Source of the DNA: Gluconobacter frateurii
Lineage (GTDB): Bacteria > Pseudomonadota > Alphaproteobacteria > Acetobacterales > Acetobacteraceae
NCBI RefSeq assembly: GCF_002723955.1
Contig: NZ_BEWN01000004.1
Span: forward strand, 186,001-250,000
Direction: 5' to 3'
Length of the DNA stretch: 64,000 nt
Below, piece by piece: positions 37,496-46,328 of the stretch (position 1 is its first letter; each line of letters begins with the position of its first letter). The notes beneath the pieces were generated by a model, which made no database searches, was not told the origin of the DNA, and saw nothing but the letters and a program-made list of their open reading frames with translations. The position numbers and the translations under genes are program-made.

Positions 37496-38560
37496 TCAGT
37501 CGTTCATGGGATAGGACGCGAGCAGGCGACGCTGCTTGCGCCAGGAATGCAGCATTCCGAAAGCACCGGAAGTCTTCCATCCGCGGGCCTTGTTGGCCGC
37601 ACCGATCAGGAATGTCTGGCGATAGTGGGAAAACTGGGCGCGATAGGCTTCCCAGAGTGTCGTACGGCGATCCCAGATGTGAATGGCTTCGGAACCGACG
37701 CCATTGATCTCGATGATTCGCAGGCCTTCTCCGCGCTGAAGTGATTCGATCGAAGGCACCTTCACGTCCACCCGACCAAAATAGAAATCCGGAACGTCTT
37801 TCATGATGGCATCCAGACGGGCAGTCAGTTCAGGTGTGGTGTCTGCACGGCCATCCCGGAACACGGACCCTTTGCAATGGTTGCCAGCGAAAACCAATGG
37901 CAGTTGCTCACCCTCGGCCAGCACCGTTTTCTCCCGGCCTGCAAGTCGCGGCAGATAAAGCTGGGGAACCTGACCCATGCGAGGGTCACGCATGATGAGT
38001 TCCTCAATGGTGGAACGTCCGTTACCCGTCAGAACCGGCGCTTCCTTGTAGGTCACGGACGTAATGCGGCCCTGTGTCTGATCCGGATGGCGGATATAGA
38101 ACAGGCCAGCTTCCACCGGATAATCGATGAGTTCCTGCACCATAAGTGCCACGTTTTCCGGAAACTGCGGAAGAACATCTTCCATCTGCGTGCGGGAATG
38201 TACGAGCTTCACGCCTGTCCCGTTGCAACCAATGTCTGGCTTCACCACGACGGGAAATGAGAGGCCAGACTGCTCCATGGCCGTCAAAGCGCGCTCCATT
38301 GATCCGGGACCGCTTTCAAAAACGGCATAGGGTGCAATGGCGTCCTTTGCGACGGGACCAGCCATATCGAGGATCGAGGACTTGCTCTCACCGCAGAGGC
38401 CGCCTGTTTCAATGCGCGGATTGGCGGCGGTGGGGATGCTGAGGTCCCGGTATTTCAGGCCCATGGCGATCCAGTACAGGACGATGGGCGTGTAGAAGAT
38501 TGAACCTGGCCAGAACTCAAAAAGAGAAAGGGGATTCTGCTCGGTCTCTGTCTTGGACAT
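37496..38560 (-). CDS. ATP-grasp superfamily protein of unknown substrate
   Basis: This 354-residue protein has a central ATP-grasp fold: FPVVVKPDIGCNGTGVKLVHS (ATP-binding Lys and glycine-rich loop near residue 113), VQELIDYPVEAGLFYIRHP, and FGRVDVKVPS...LRIIEINGVGSEAIHIWDRR with the metal-binding E-x-N (EING). The family includes D-Ala-D-Ala ligase, but the flanking domains do not look like Ddl. The N-terminus (FEFWPGSIFYTPIVLYWIAMGLKYRDLSIPTAANPRIETGGLCGESKSSIL) is hydrophobic and may contact membrane. An amide or peptide ligation is expected; substrates are unknown. It is 4 bases downstream of the DedA gene. Confidence 0.8.
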   Translation of the reverse strand: MSKTETEQNPLSLFEFWPGSIFYTPIVLYWIAMGLKYRDLSIPTAANPRIETGGLCGESKSSILDMAGPVAKDAIAPYAVFESGPGSMERALTAMEQSGLSFPVVVKPDIGCNGTGVKLVHSRTQMEDVLPQFPENVALMVQELIDYPVEAGLFYIRHPDQTQGRITSVTYKEAPVLTGNGRSTIEELIMRDPRMGQVPQLYLPRLAGREKTVLAEGEQLPLVFAGNHCKGSVFRDGRADTTPELTARLDAIMKDVPDFYFGRVDVKVPSIESLQRGEGLRIIEINGVGSEAIHIWDRRTTLWEAYRAQFSHYRQTFLIGAANKARGWKTSGAFGMLHSWRKQRRLLASYPMND

Positions 38561-38564
38561 TCAA

Positions 38565-39131
38565 TTACTGGCTCACGGTCTGGATACGGGCGATCAGGCG
38601 CCCGACAACAACAATACATAGAACAAATCCTGCCAGCCCCGCCCAGCGCCAGCCTCCCTGATGCGCCAGAAGCCAGCCGCCGATCCGCATTGCCAGCAGA
38701 AACAGCAGTGTTGTCCACACCAGCGTAGCGAGAACGGCCGTCATGGCAAAGCGCAGGAATGGTGCCCGGAAAAAGCCGCATGCCGTGTAGAGCGGTAGTC
38801 TCGCGCCGGGCACGAAGCGCGAAATGGCAACGATGCGAATAACGTTTTTTGAAAACCAGTCCTGCGTGCGTTCCTGCTTTGGGAGGGTCAGGAAGCGGCG
38901 AAGGTAAGGCCAGCGTGCTCCGGCAGCGCCGAGGCCGTACAGTCCGAGATCTCCGACAGCGACGCCGAACCAGAGAGCTCCAAGAGCCAGTGCTATGCTG
39001 ACATGTCCGGCACGGGCCGCAACGCCTGACAGGACGGTGGCTACATCCTCGAGGATGAATGTCCCCACAATGATGCTGACGGCTTTCAGCCATGCAGGCT
39101 GCGACGCCAGGGCGGGGCCAATGGCTATCAT
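38565..39131 (-). CDS. DedA family membrane protein
   Basis: This 188-residue membrane protein of the DedA/VTT family has VGTFILEDVATVLSGVAARAGHVSIALALGALWFGVAVGDLGLYGLGAAGARWP, then RIVAISRFVPGARLPLYTACGFFRAPFLRFA. The R-F-(V)-P-G-x-R motif and the acidic residues in the re-entrant loop are conserved. DedA proteins are thought to flip undecaprenyl phosphate or phospholipids using the proton motive force. ATG 39131 is chosen over a TTG at 39197 because the upstream segment is hydrophilic and unlike the family. It is probably cotranscribed with the ATP-grasp gene. Confidence 0.88.
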   Translation of the reverse strand: MIAIGPALASQPAWLKAVSIIVGTFILEDVATVLSGVAARAGHVSIALALGALWFGVAVGDLGLYGLGAAGARWPYLRRFLTLPKQERTQDWFSKNVIRIVAISRFVPGARLPLYTACGFFRAPFLRFAMTAVLATLVWTTLLFLLAMRIGGWLLAHQGGWRWAGLAGFVLCIVVVGRLIARIQTVSQ

Positions 39132-39280
39132 GCCGGGGGATGTTCCATGATCATGGAACGTTGATGTCGCATGTCGGCGCGCTGGCGACAATCTCAAGGC
39201 CGCTGTTTCATCCGTCTGAGCGCGGAAAGAAAGACGGGAGACTGGCGGGGAGCATCACAGGTTGCTAGCGTGCGCTGCAA

Positions 39281-40294
39281 ATGAACCACCCTCTGGGGGC
39301 AGATAGTCCAGTGCTTAAAAGACGTAACCTTCTTGCCGCTTTTTCCTCGGTCGCCGGCGCTGCGGCAATGGGGATACGCTCTGCTGAAGCACAGGATTAT
39401 GGGGCGTTTCTCGCTGGTGTGAGAACGCAGGCGTTGGCGCAGGGGCTGTCGTCCAGCATTGTTTCGCGTGCCCTATCCCTTACGAAGGAACCGAACCCCA
39501 AGGTTCTGAAGCTTGATCGACACCAGCCTGAGTTCACGCTGACATGGGCCCAGTACCGTGATCGCGTTCTGCCAGAGTCGCGGTTTCAGAAGGGGCGTAT
39601 CACTTACGCGGGCGTTGAAAACGTCATGGCCCCCGTCACGGCGCGCTTTGGATGTGATGATCGTGCGGTTATGGGGATCTGGGGGCTCGAGTCGGGCTTT
39701 GGCGTACATACCGGCACGTTCTCGGTTGTGGATGCGCTGGCGACACTGGCTTTTGATGGGCGTCGCTCCACGTTCTTCCGGGGGGAGCTGATGAAGGCGC
39801 TCCAGATCCTGAACGATGGTGATATCTCACCTGAAGCCATGATGGGCAGTTATGCCGGAGCCATGGGGCAGGCCCAGTTCATGCCGAGCGCCTATTTGCG
39901 ATATGCGGCGGATGGAGACGGAGACGGCAAGCGCAATATCTGGACGTCTCAGCCGGATGTGTTCGCATCCATTGCCAATTACATGGGGAAATGTGGCTGG
40001 CAGCCTTACGAGCCCTGGGGGCAGGAAGTGACGTTGGCAAATGCGCTCGACAAGAGCCAAATCGGCCGGACCAATACAAAGTCTCTTGCGGAATGGATGT
40101 CTCTGGGTGTGCGCCGGGCAGATGGGGCACGTTTCTCCCGGACTGACGTACAGGGTGCGATCATTCAGCCGGATGGTGCTGGTACGCAGGCCTTCATGGT
40201 TTACCACAATTTCAACGTGATCCGTCGTTACAATCCATCTGATTATTACGCACTGGGCGTAGGTCTTCTGGGAACCGGCATTGTTACTCCGTAA
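39281..40294 (+). CDS. Lytic murein transglycosylase, MltB-like
   Basis: This 337-residue peptidoglycan lyase of the SLT_2/MltB family has a twin-arginine-like signal (KRRNLLAAFSSVAGAAAMGIRSAEA). The catalytic Glu lies in MGIWGLESGFGVHTG near residue 130, and AMGQAQFMPSAYLRYAADGDGDGKRNIW fits the family. It cleaves glycan strands leaving anhydro-muramic ends. Its 3' end overlaps the next gene by 14 bases, so it is cotranslated with the RlpA-like protein and the D,D-carboxypeptidase: three wall enzymes in a row. Confidence 0.93.
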   Translation: MNHPLGADSPVLKRRNLLAAFSSVAGAAAMGIRSAEAQDYGAFLAGVRTQALAQGLSSSIVSRALSLTKEPNPKVLKLDRHQPEFTLTWAQYRDRVLPESRFQKGRITYAGVENVMAPVTARFGCDDRAVMGIWGLESGFGVHTGTFSVVDALATLAFDGRRSTFFRGELMKALQILNDGDISPEAMMGSYAGAMGQAQFMPSAYLRYAADGDGDGKRNIWTSQPDVFASIANYMGKCGWQPYEPWGQEVTLANALDKSQIGRTNTKSLAEWMSLGVRRADGARFSRTDVQGAIIQPDGAGTQAFMVYHNFNVIRRYNPSDYYALGVGLLGTGIVTP

Positions 40295-41135
40295 TTGCGC
40301 GCCACTTCTGGCGTTTCTGCCTCTGTTTGGCGGCTGTCATCAGGATGACGCGCCTGTACCAGCCGCGCGTCCTCATTATGAGCTGGGGAATGCCTGGCAG
40401 GGGCCACAGGGGTGGTTTTATCCCTATGAGCAGTTCGATTACCGCGCGACTGGCCTTGCGACACGCGAAACGCCTCTGAAGGGGCAACTCGCGTCTGATG
40501 GGGAGGTCTGGTCTGCGGACGGTATGACCGGATCGCATCAGACCTTGCAGCTTCCTGCTGTCGTGGCAGTACGAAATCTGATCAACGGACGTGTTGTACG
40601 TATCCGATTGACGCGTCGGGGGCCCGCTAACGCCGGGCGAATTATCGCCCTCTCTCCGAAAGCTGCGGATCTGCTGGGGATGACCGCCGACACACCTGTA
40701 GAGGTGACGGAAGACGAAGCAGCGAGCCGTGCTCTGGTCGAAGGGTTGACCGGTGCTCCTCATCTGGACGTCCAGTCGGCTCCTGTTGGTGAGGTTCGTG
40801 CAGAGTCTCTCGATGGTGGTGCAGCGAAGACCTATGGAAGCGACTCGTCGGATGGGCGTCAGGCGGTCTCTACGCTTACCCCGATGCCTGTCACGTGGTC
40901 GCAGGGTAGTCCGGGGCCTACGGGGCTTTATGTTTTGCTGGGAAAGTTTTCCGGTCGCGGAGCTGCGGCCAGCATTGCGGCGCGGTGCTCTGGTGAGGTT
41001 GAGCGCGTGCCAGATGGGGCAGGTCTGGACTGGCGTGTGAGGTCCGGACCCTATACCGATACCGCCCAAGCCGATGCGGCACTGGACCGGACCCATGCGT
41101 GCGGGGTAGAGGGCGCACGGATCATTGTGGAATGA
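40281..41135 (+). CDS. RlpA-like lipoprotein with SPOR domain
   Basis: This 284-residue protein has a lipobox LPLFGGC (Cys ~19). A double-psi beta-barrel spans ~55-135 (GLATRETPLKGQLASDGEVWSADGMTGSHQTLQLP...VRIRLTRRGPANAGRIIALSPKAADLLGM), and a C-terminal SPOR domain ~210-284 (GLYVLLGKFSGRGAAASIAARC). RlpA cleaves denuded glycan at the septum, guided by SPOR. The Glu and His of the barrel are present (DGEVW, SHQTL), but the conserved N-D-R-G-P reads T-R-R-G-P, so a likely catalytic Asp is missing. The only in-frame start is TTG 40281, overlapping the upstream gene by 14 bases. Confidence 0.82.
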   Translation: MLLRNCAPLLAFLPLFGGCHQDDAPVPAARPHYELGNAWQGPQGWFYPYEQFDYRATGLATRETPLKGQLASDGEVWSADGMTGSHQTLQLPAVVAVRNLINGRVVRIRLTRRGPANAGRIIALSPKAADLLGMTADTPVEVTEDEAASRALVEGLTGAPHLDVQSAPVGEVRAESLDGGAAKTYGSDSSDGRQAVSTLTPMPVTWSQGSPGPTGLYVLLGKFSGRGAAASIAARCSGEVERVPDGAGLDWRVRSGPYTDTAQADAALDRTHACGVEGARIIVE

Positions 41136-42409
41136 CGGCCGTGACTAAGGCTGAAAAACTGGGGACGAACGTGCGGACTAGACGCTCTCTTTTCGGTGGT
41201 GTGGCAGGGTTTGCTGCCTGTGCTTCTTTTGGCGGGCCGCTGAGTGCACTGGCGCGCCCGCATCATCATGCTGGCCACGCGAAGGCCGCGGCCGCCGGAG
41301 CGTCTGCTGCTCCTGCAGCACCAGTTGGAACACCTGCGAATACGCCGATCGGCCCGTTCGATACGGTGGCACGCTGGGCTTATATCGTGGACTTCGATAC
41401 GGGCGCCGTTCTGCTGGACAAGGCTGCTGACGAGCGCATGGCACCGTCATCCCTGACGAAGATGATGACGGCGTATATCGTGTTCGGCATGCTTGCGACG
41501 GGACGTCTGCGTCTGGACCAGGCGCTTCCAGTGAGCGAGAAAGCGTGGCGGACGCAGGGGTCCAAGATGTTCGTGCCGCTTGGCGAAAGCGTCGCGGTGC
41601 AGGATCTTATCCAGGGCATGGTGATCCAGTCTGGCAATGATGCCTGCGTTGTGTTGGCTGAAGGCATCGCCGGGTCTGAAGAGCGCTTTGTCGCGATGAT
41701 GAACGAGGAAGCGCCCAAGATTGGGCTGAACAATTCGCACTTCATGAACGTGACGGGTTTGCCGGCTGAGGGGCATTACATGTCCGCTCATGACGTAGCG
41801 ACCGTCGCCATGCACCTGATCCGCGATTTCCCGCAGTACTATCATTTCTTCGGTGAAACCGAGTTCCTGTTCAACAAGATCAAGCAGGGCAACCGGAACG
41901 TCCTCGTGGACAAGGGCCTCGCTGACGGTCTGAAGACGGGTCATACCGATGCAGGTGGGTTTGGTCTGTGCGCCAGCTCCAACCGCAATGGCAATCGCGT
42001 TATTGTTGTGATCAACGGCACGGCGTCCAGCAATGAGCGCGCTCATGAAGGCGAGCGTCTGATGGCGTGGGCTTTCGCAAACTTCGAAAATGCGACCTTG
42101 TTCCGAAAGGGGCAGGTTGTTGATCATGCACCGGTATGGATGGGTGAGCGTAAGGCTGTTCCGCTCGTGGCGGGTTCTGACATTGTGATGACGATGCCAG
42201 TCGGCTGGCAGCAGCGCTCACACATCGCGGTGGATTATGCGTCGCCCGTGATTGCGCCGGTTGTCGCCGGGCAGTCCTGTGGGGCGATCGTGATTTCAGC
42301 GCCGGGCATGGCGGATATTCGTGTGGCGCTGCAGGCTGGCACGTCCGTTGCGAAACTCGGACTGGTTGGACGTGCAATGGCGCGCCTTGGTCATGGCCCT
42401 GCAAATTAA
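41132..42409 (+). CDS. D-alanyl-D-alanine carboxypeptidase (penicillin-binding protein 5/6 type)
   Basis: This 425-residue serine peptidase has a twin-arginine-like signal (RTRRSLFGGVAGFAACASFGGPLSALA). The active-site SLTK is in MAPSSLTKMMTAYIVF (near residue 110), SGN in IQSGNDACVVLAEG, and KTG in DGLKTGHTDAGGFGLCASS. It trims the terminal D-Ala from pentapeptide stems. A His/Ala/Pro-rich linker follows the signal peptide, and a PBP5-type C-terminal domain ends the protein. ATG 41132 overlaps the rlpA-like stop (ATGA). Its 3' end overlaps tmk by 17 bases. Confidence 0.93.
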   Translation: MTAVTKAEKLGTNVRTRRSLFGGVAGFAACASFGGPLSALARPHHHAGHAKAAAAGASAAPAAPVGTPANTPIGPFDTVARWAYIVDFDTGAVLLDKAADERMAPSSLTKMMTAYIVFGMLATGRLRLDQALPVSEKAWRTQGSKMFVPLGESVAVQDLIQGMVIQSGNDACVVLAEGIAGSEERFVAMMNEEAPKIGLNNSHFMNVTGLPAEGHYMSAHDVATVAMHLIRDFPQYYHFFGETEFLFNKIKQGNRNVLVDKGLADGLKTGHTDAGGFGLCASSNRNGNRVIVVINGTASSNERAHEGERLMAWAFANFENATLFRKGQVVDHAPVWMGERKAVPLVAGSDIVMTMPVGWQQRSHIAVDYASPVIAPVVAGQSCGAIVISAPGMADIRVALQAGTSVAKLGLVGRAMARLGHGPAN

Positions 42410-43058
42410 AAACGGCCTGTTCATCACGCTGGAAGGTGGCGAAGGCGCGGGGAAATCCACGCAGGCGCGCCTTCTGGCGGATGTGCTTGGAGATCGGGGT
42501 TACGAGACGATCCTGACCCGTGAACCGGGCGGGACGCCGGGCGCGGAAGCCATCCGTCATCTGCTTCTGTTCGGGGAGGAAGAATTCTCCTGGCGTGCGG
42601 AAGTGCTGGCTCATATGGCAGCGCGCTGTGACCACCTGGATAATCTGATCCTGCCCGCCCTTGGGCGTGGTGCAATTGTTGTCTGTGACCGGTTTCATGA
42701 CTCGACGTTGGCTTATCAGGGCTACGGCGTTGGGAATGCGTCAGCGGAGCGTCTGGAGTTCATCACGGGCGCTCGTCGTCTCGTGGCGCGCGAGCCGGAT
42801 CTGACATTGTTGCTGGAGCTTCCACGGGAGCAGGCGCTTGAGCGACTGGAAAGCCGGGGCGGACGGACGGATCGTTATGAGGGTCAGGCTGAGGCTTTTC
42901 ATCAGCGTGTCCTGACGGGCTTCGATACGATTGCCCGCGCAGAGCCAGAACGTGTGAAGCGTATCAATGCTGGTCGCACGCCAGAGGCTGTAAGCCGCGG
43001 TCTGCTCGAAGCTGTGCTGCAACGTCTGGATCAGACGGCGAGTGTTTCTGGCAGGTGA
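42393..43058 (+). CDS. tmk: Thymidylate kinase
   Basis: This 221-residue enzyme phosphorylates dTMP to dTDP. LFITLEGGEGAGKSTQARLLADVL holds the P-loop, TREPGGTPGAEAIR the DR-box region, VCDRFHDSTLAYQGYG the base-binding stretch, and LELPREQALERLESRGGRTDRYE the lid. ATG 42393 is chosen; a longer frame extends into the carboxypeptidase gene without similarity. The stop overlaps the holB start (GTGA). Confidence 0.96.
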   Translation: MALQIKNGLFITLEGGEGAGKSTQARLLADVLGDRGYETILTREPGGTPGAEAIRHLLLFGEEEFSWRAEVLAHMAARCDHLDNLILPALGRGAIVVCDRFHDSTLAYQGYGVGNASAERLEFITGARRLVAREPDLTLLLELPREQALERLESRGGRTDRYEGQAEAFHQRVLTGFDTIARAEPERVKRINAGRTPEAVSRGLLEAVLQRLDQTASVSGR

Positions 43059-43978
43059 CGGATCCTCGGCACACGTTTGAACTTCGGGGCCATGAAGAGG
43101 CTGAAAATGTTTTTCGGGCTGCTTTGGCTTCGGGTCGCCTTCATCATGCCTGGCTGATTTCCGGTCCTGCGGGGATCGGGAAGGCGACACTGGCGTTTCG
43201 TCTGGCTCGTATTCTTTTAAACGGGGAAGATTCCAATTCTCCTGCTGGTCGGCGTATTACGGCCGCCACACATGGCGATCTTCTGGAAATCTCCCGTGCC
43301 GTTGACGAGAAAAAAGGGCGTCTGCGCGGGGAAATTACGGCTGCGGATGTCCGGCCGGTCCAGTCTTTCCTGCATCACACGGCGACCGAAGGCGGCTGGC
43401 GTGTGGTTATTGTGGACGGGGCGGAGTTTCTGAACCGTTTTGCGGCCAACGCGCTTCTGAAAATCCTTGAAGAGCCGCCGCCGCGTGCCATCCTGCTGCT
43501 GACGACGGCGTCTCCCGGCAAGCTTCTTCCTACAATCCGAAGCCGTTGCCGGGCGCTGGCATTGTCACCGGTTTCGAACCATGACATGCGGGCCATTCTG
43601 CCGGATGTCCCGGAAGATGTGCTGGCAAGGGCGCATGGCTCACCGGGGCGGGCGCTGTTTCTGGCGCAGGATCGGGATGGGGCCATTGCGGGTTTTGTGG
43701 CGGAAATCCTGGCCGGGAAGGCCCTGAATGCGGAGATGCTTCCTCTCATTGACCGGATTGCCCGGGAGACGGAAGGTTTCGCATTGCTCTGTGATTTGCT
43801 AGGCGAGGGGCTGGCAGAACGCGCACGCTCGGCTGCACGACGTGGCGACCTGCTTCTTGCTGATTCTTCTGCCCGTCAGTGTTCGGAACTTGATACACTG
43901 AAGCGGCAGACAGACGGTTTTAATCTGGACAAGGCCCAGGCCATTCGTCAGGCAGTGGAACGCGCTGCCGGGATGTGA
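43055..43978 (+). CDS. holB: DNA polymerase III delta-prime subunit
   Basis: This 307-residue clamp-loader subunit has the P-loop-like SGPAGIGKATLAFRLARILL near residue 35, VVIVDGAEFLNRFAANALLKILEEPPPRAILLLTTASPGKLLPTIRSRCRAL (the typical SRC sensor motif), and HGSPGRALFLAQD. Delta-prime anchors the clamp loader and is often ATPase-deficient; here the GKA variant replaces GKT/S. It starts with GTG 43055, overlapping tmk, as in many bacteria. Confidence 0.93.
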   Translation: MTDPRHTFELRGHEEAENVFRAALASGRLHHAWLISGPAGIGKATLAFRLARILLNGEDSNSPAGRRITAATHGDLLEISRAVDEKKGRLRGEITAADVRPVQSFLHHTATEGGWRVVIVDGAEFLNRFAANALLKILEEPPPRAILLLTTASPGKLLPTIRSRCRALALSPVSNHDMRAILPDVPEDVLARAHGSPGRALFLAQDRDGAIAGFVAEILAGKALNAEMLPLIDRIARETEGFALLCDLLGEGLAERARSAARRGDLLLADSSARQCSELDTLKRQTDGFNLDKAQAIRQAVERAAGM

Positions 43979-44007
43979 ATGGCTCGGGCATGACAAGACG
44001 AGTGGAC

Positions 44008-45546
44008 ATGACGCGGCGCTTCACCATTACAACTCCGATTTTCTACGTGAACGGCGCTCCGCATATCGGGCATGCCTATACGTCCATCGCGGCTGATGTT
44101 CTGGCCCGTTTCCATCGCCTGAATGGTGAAGACGTGTTGTTCGTTAGTGGGACGGACGAGCACGGCCAGAAGGTCGAGCAGACCGCGACGGCACAGGGCA
44201 TGGAGACGCAGGCCTATGCGGACAAGATTTCTGCGTCGTTCCGCCAGATGCAGCAGGACATGGCGATCTCCACGGATGAGTTCATCCGCACGACAGATGA
44301 ACGCCACAAGGTTGCTGCAACGGCTCTGTGGGAGAAGGTCGCGGCCAACGGGCATATCTATCTCGGCGCGTATGAAGGCTGGTACTCTACGCGCGATGAA
44401 GCGTTTATTGGCGAAGACGAACTGGTCAAGAAGCCGGATGGCACGATGGTTGCTCCGTCCGGTGCGCCGGTGGAGCGCGTCAAGGAGCCGTCTTACTTCT
44501 TCAAGCTGTCCGAGTTTCAGGACCGTCTGCTGAAGCTTTATGAAGATAACCCCGACTTCATTGGCCCACATGGTCCACGTCGGGAAATTGAGAGCTTCGT
44601 GAAGCAGGGGCTAAAGGATCTTTCCGTCAGCCGGACCAGCTTCAAATGGGGGATTCCGGTTCCGAATGACCCTGATCACGTCATGTATGTCTGGTTCGAT
44701 GCGCTCGCCAACTATCTGACGGCTGTGGGCTACCCGGATCTGAATGATCCGCGGGCGAAGTTCTGGCCAGCTGACCTGCATATTGTCGGCAAGGAAATTG
44801 CGCGGTTCCATTGCGTGTACTGGCCTGCGTTCCTGATGGCTGCGGGTATCGAACTACCGAAGAGCGTGTTCGCCCACGGCTGGTGGACGGTCGAAGGCGA
44901 GAAGATGAGCAAGTCTCTCGGCAATGTTCTGGACCCGAAGGCTCTGGCTGATGAGTTCGGTCTGGATGCGTTGCGGTTCTTCCTGATGCGTGAAGTGCCG
45001 TTTGGTGGCGATTCAAACTTCAGCCGTCGCTCCATGATTACGCGCACGAATGTCGAACTGGCGAACGATCTTGGCAATCTGTGCCAGCGGACGCTGAGCC
45101 TTGTGGCGCGGAATCTTGGCGGCGTCGTGCCGGAGCGGGGGCCGCTGACGGAAGATGATCAGACCATTCTGGCCTCCGTTCAGCTTTTGCCAACGCTCAT
45201 GAGCGAACAGATCGAGCGCAAAGCGATTACGGATGCGCTTGAGGAAGTGTGGAAGATCATTCGTGCAGCTAACTCGTACATTGACCGTCAGGCTCCATGG
45301 GCGCTGAAGAAGACCGATCCGGAGCGCATGGCGCATGTGCTGCGTGTGTTGCTGGATGTGATCCGCGGTATCGCGACGATGCTCCAGCCTTACATGCCCA
45401 ACACCATGGACAAGATGCTGACGCAGCTCGGTGTGGAAGATGGCGAGCGCACATTCGCGGCTCTTGAAACGCCGCTGCCGGGTGGCCGCACACTGCCGAA
45501 GCCGGAAGGGCTGTTCCCGCGCTTTGTCGTCGAGGACGCAGAATGA
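44008..45546 (+). CDS. metG: Methionine-tRNA ligase
   Basis: This ~512-residue class I synthetase has FYVNGAPHIGHAYTSIAADVLARF with HIGH, VSGTDEHGQKVEQ, and the KMSKS loop GEKMSKSLGNVLDP near residue 300. It is the shorter type without a four-cysteine zinc knuckle or a C-terminal dimer domain. The start is uncertain: GTG 43975 overlaps holB, and ATG 43990 and ATG 44008 are in frame; 44008 begins MTRRFTITTPIFYV, which fits best. The stop overlaps tatD by 4 bases (ATGA). Confidence 0.96.
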   Translation: MTRRFTITTPIFYVNGAPHIGHAYTSIAADVLARFHRLNGEDVLFVSGTDEHGQKVEQTATAQGMETQAYADKISASFRQMQQDMAISTDEFIRTTDERHKVAATALWEKVAANGHIYLGAYEGWYSTRDEAFIGEDELVKKPDGTMVAPSGAPVERVKEPSYFFKLSEFQDRLLKLYEDNPDFIGPHGPRREIESFVKQGLKDLSVSRTSFKWGIPVPNDPDHVMYVWFDALANYLTAVGYPDLNDPRAKFWPADLHIVGKEIARFHCVYWPAFLMAAGIELPKSVFAHGWWTVEGEKMSKSLGNVLDPKALADEFGLDALRFFLMREVPFGGDSNFSRRSMITRTNVELANDLGNLCQRTLSLVARNLGGVVPERGPLTEDDQTILASVQLLPTLMSEQIERKAITDALEEVWKIIRAANSYIDRQAPWALKKTDPERMAHVLRVLLDVIRGIATMLQPYMPNTMDKMLTQLGVEDGERTFAALETPLPGGRTLPKPEGLFPRFVVEDAE

Positions 45547-46328
45547 CGGGACTGATCGACAGTCACTGCCATCTGGACCGTCTTGACGATGTGCCTGCCG
45601 CGCTGGACATCGCGCGGCAGTCTGGTCTGGACGGGATGATTACGATCGGAACGCGGTTTTCTCAGGCTGACACACAGATTGGCCTGACGCGGTTCGACAC
45701 GCCGGATCTGCGCGTCTGGTGCGCGATCGGGACGCATCCTGACCACGTGGGTGAGGAGCGTTTGCCGTCCGTTGAGGAACTGGTTCGCAAAGCTGAGCCG
45801 TCCTGCATGGTGGCAATTGGCGAGTCCGGGCTCGACTATTTTCATAGTGGAGATGAGGCGAAGCCAGCGCAGCATGAATCCTTCAGAACGCATATTGCCG
45901 CAGCTCGGGAAACGGGATTGCCGGTCGTTATTCATACGCGTCAGGCGGATGACGACACGATTGCAATCCTGCGGGATGAGAGCGGGAAGGGCGCCTTTCC
46001 GTTTCTGATCCACTGCTTCGCTTCAGGGCCAAAGCTGGCGGAAGCGGCTCTGGAACTTGGTGGTTACATCAGTTTTTCGGGGCTTCTGACCTTCCCGAAA
46101 TGTGAGGAAATCCGCGAGGTTGCGCGGGTTGTGCCGGAAGACCGTTTGCTGGTGGAGACGGATAGCCCATTTCTGGCGCCTGCACCCAAGCGCGGGCGGC
46201 CCAATACGCCTGGATATGTAGCGCATACGGCAGCCCGTCTGGCGCAGGAACGGGAAGTTTCGCCTGAGCGGATCGCTGAAATTACGACGGCCAACGTTCG
46301 CCGGCTGTTTACAAGGACGCGTCTGTGA
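45543..46328 (+). CDS. TatD family metal-dependent hydrolase/DNase
   Basis: This 261-residue TIM-barrel hydrolase has the metal ligands IDSHCHLDRLDD at the N-terminus, AIGESGLDYFHS, PVVIHTRQADDDT, HCFASGPKLAEAALELGGYISFSGLLTF, and VETDSPFLAPAPKRGRPNTPGYV. TatD enzymes are 3'-exonucleases or DNases linked to DNA repair. It sits between metG and an MBL hydrolase, overlapping both (ATGA and GTGA), in a conserved metG-tatD run. Confidence 0.93.
   Translation: MTGLIDSHCHLDRLDDVPAALDIARQSGLDGMITIGTRFSQADTQIGLTRFDTPDLRVWCAIGTHPDHVGEERLPSVEELVRKAEPSCMVAIGESGLDYFHSGDEAKPAQHESFRTHIAAARETGLPVVIHTRQADDDTIAILRDESGKGAFPFLIHCFASGPKLAEAALELGGYISFSGLLTFPKCEEIREVARVVPEDRLLVETDSPFLAPAPKRGRPNTPGYVAHTAARLAQEREVSPERIAEITTANVRRLFTRTRL

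Noticed and set aside
38455-39093. 212-codon minus-strand frame overlapping DedA
   Set aside because: Arg/Cys/Pro-rich out-of-frame reading; the DedA frame has clear family motifs.
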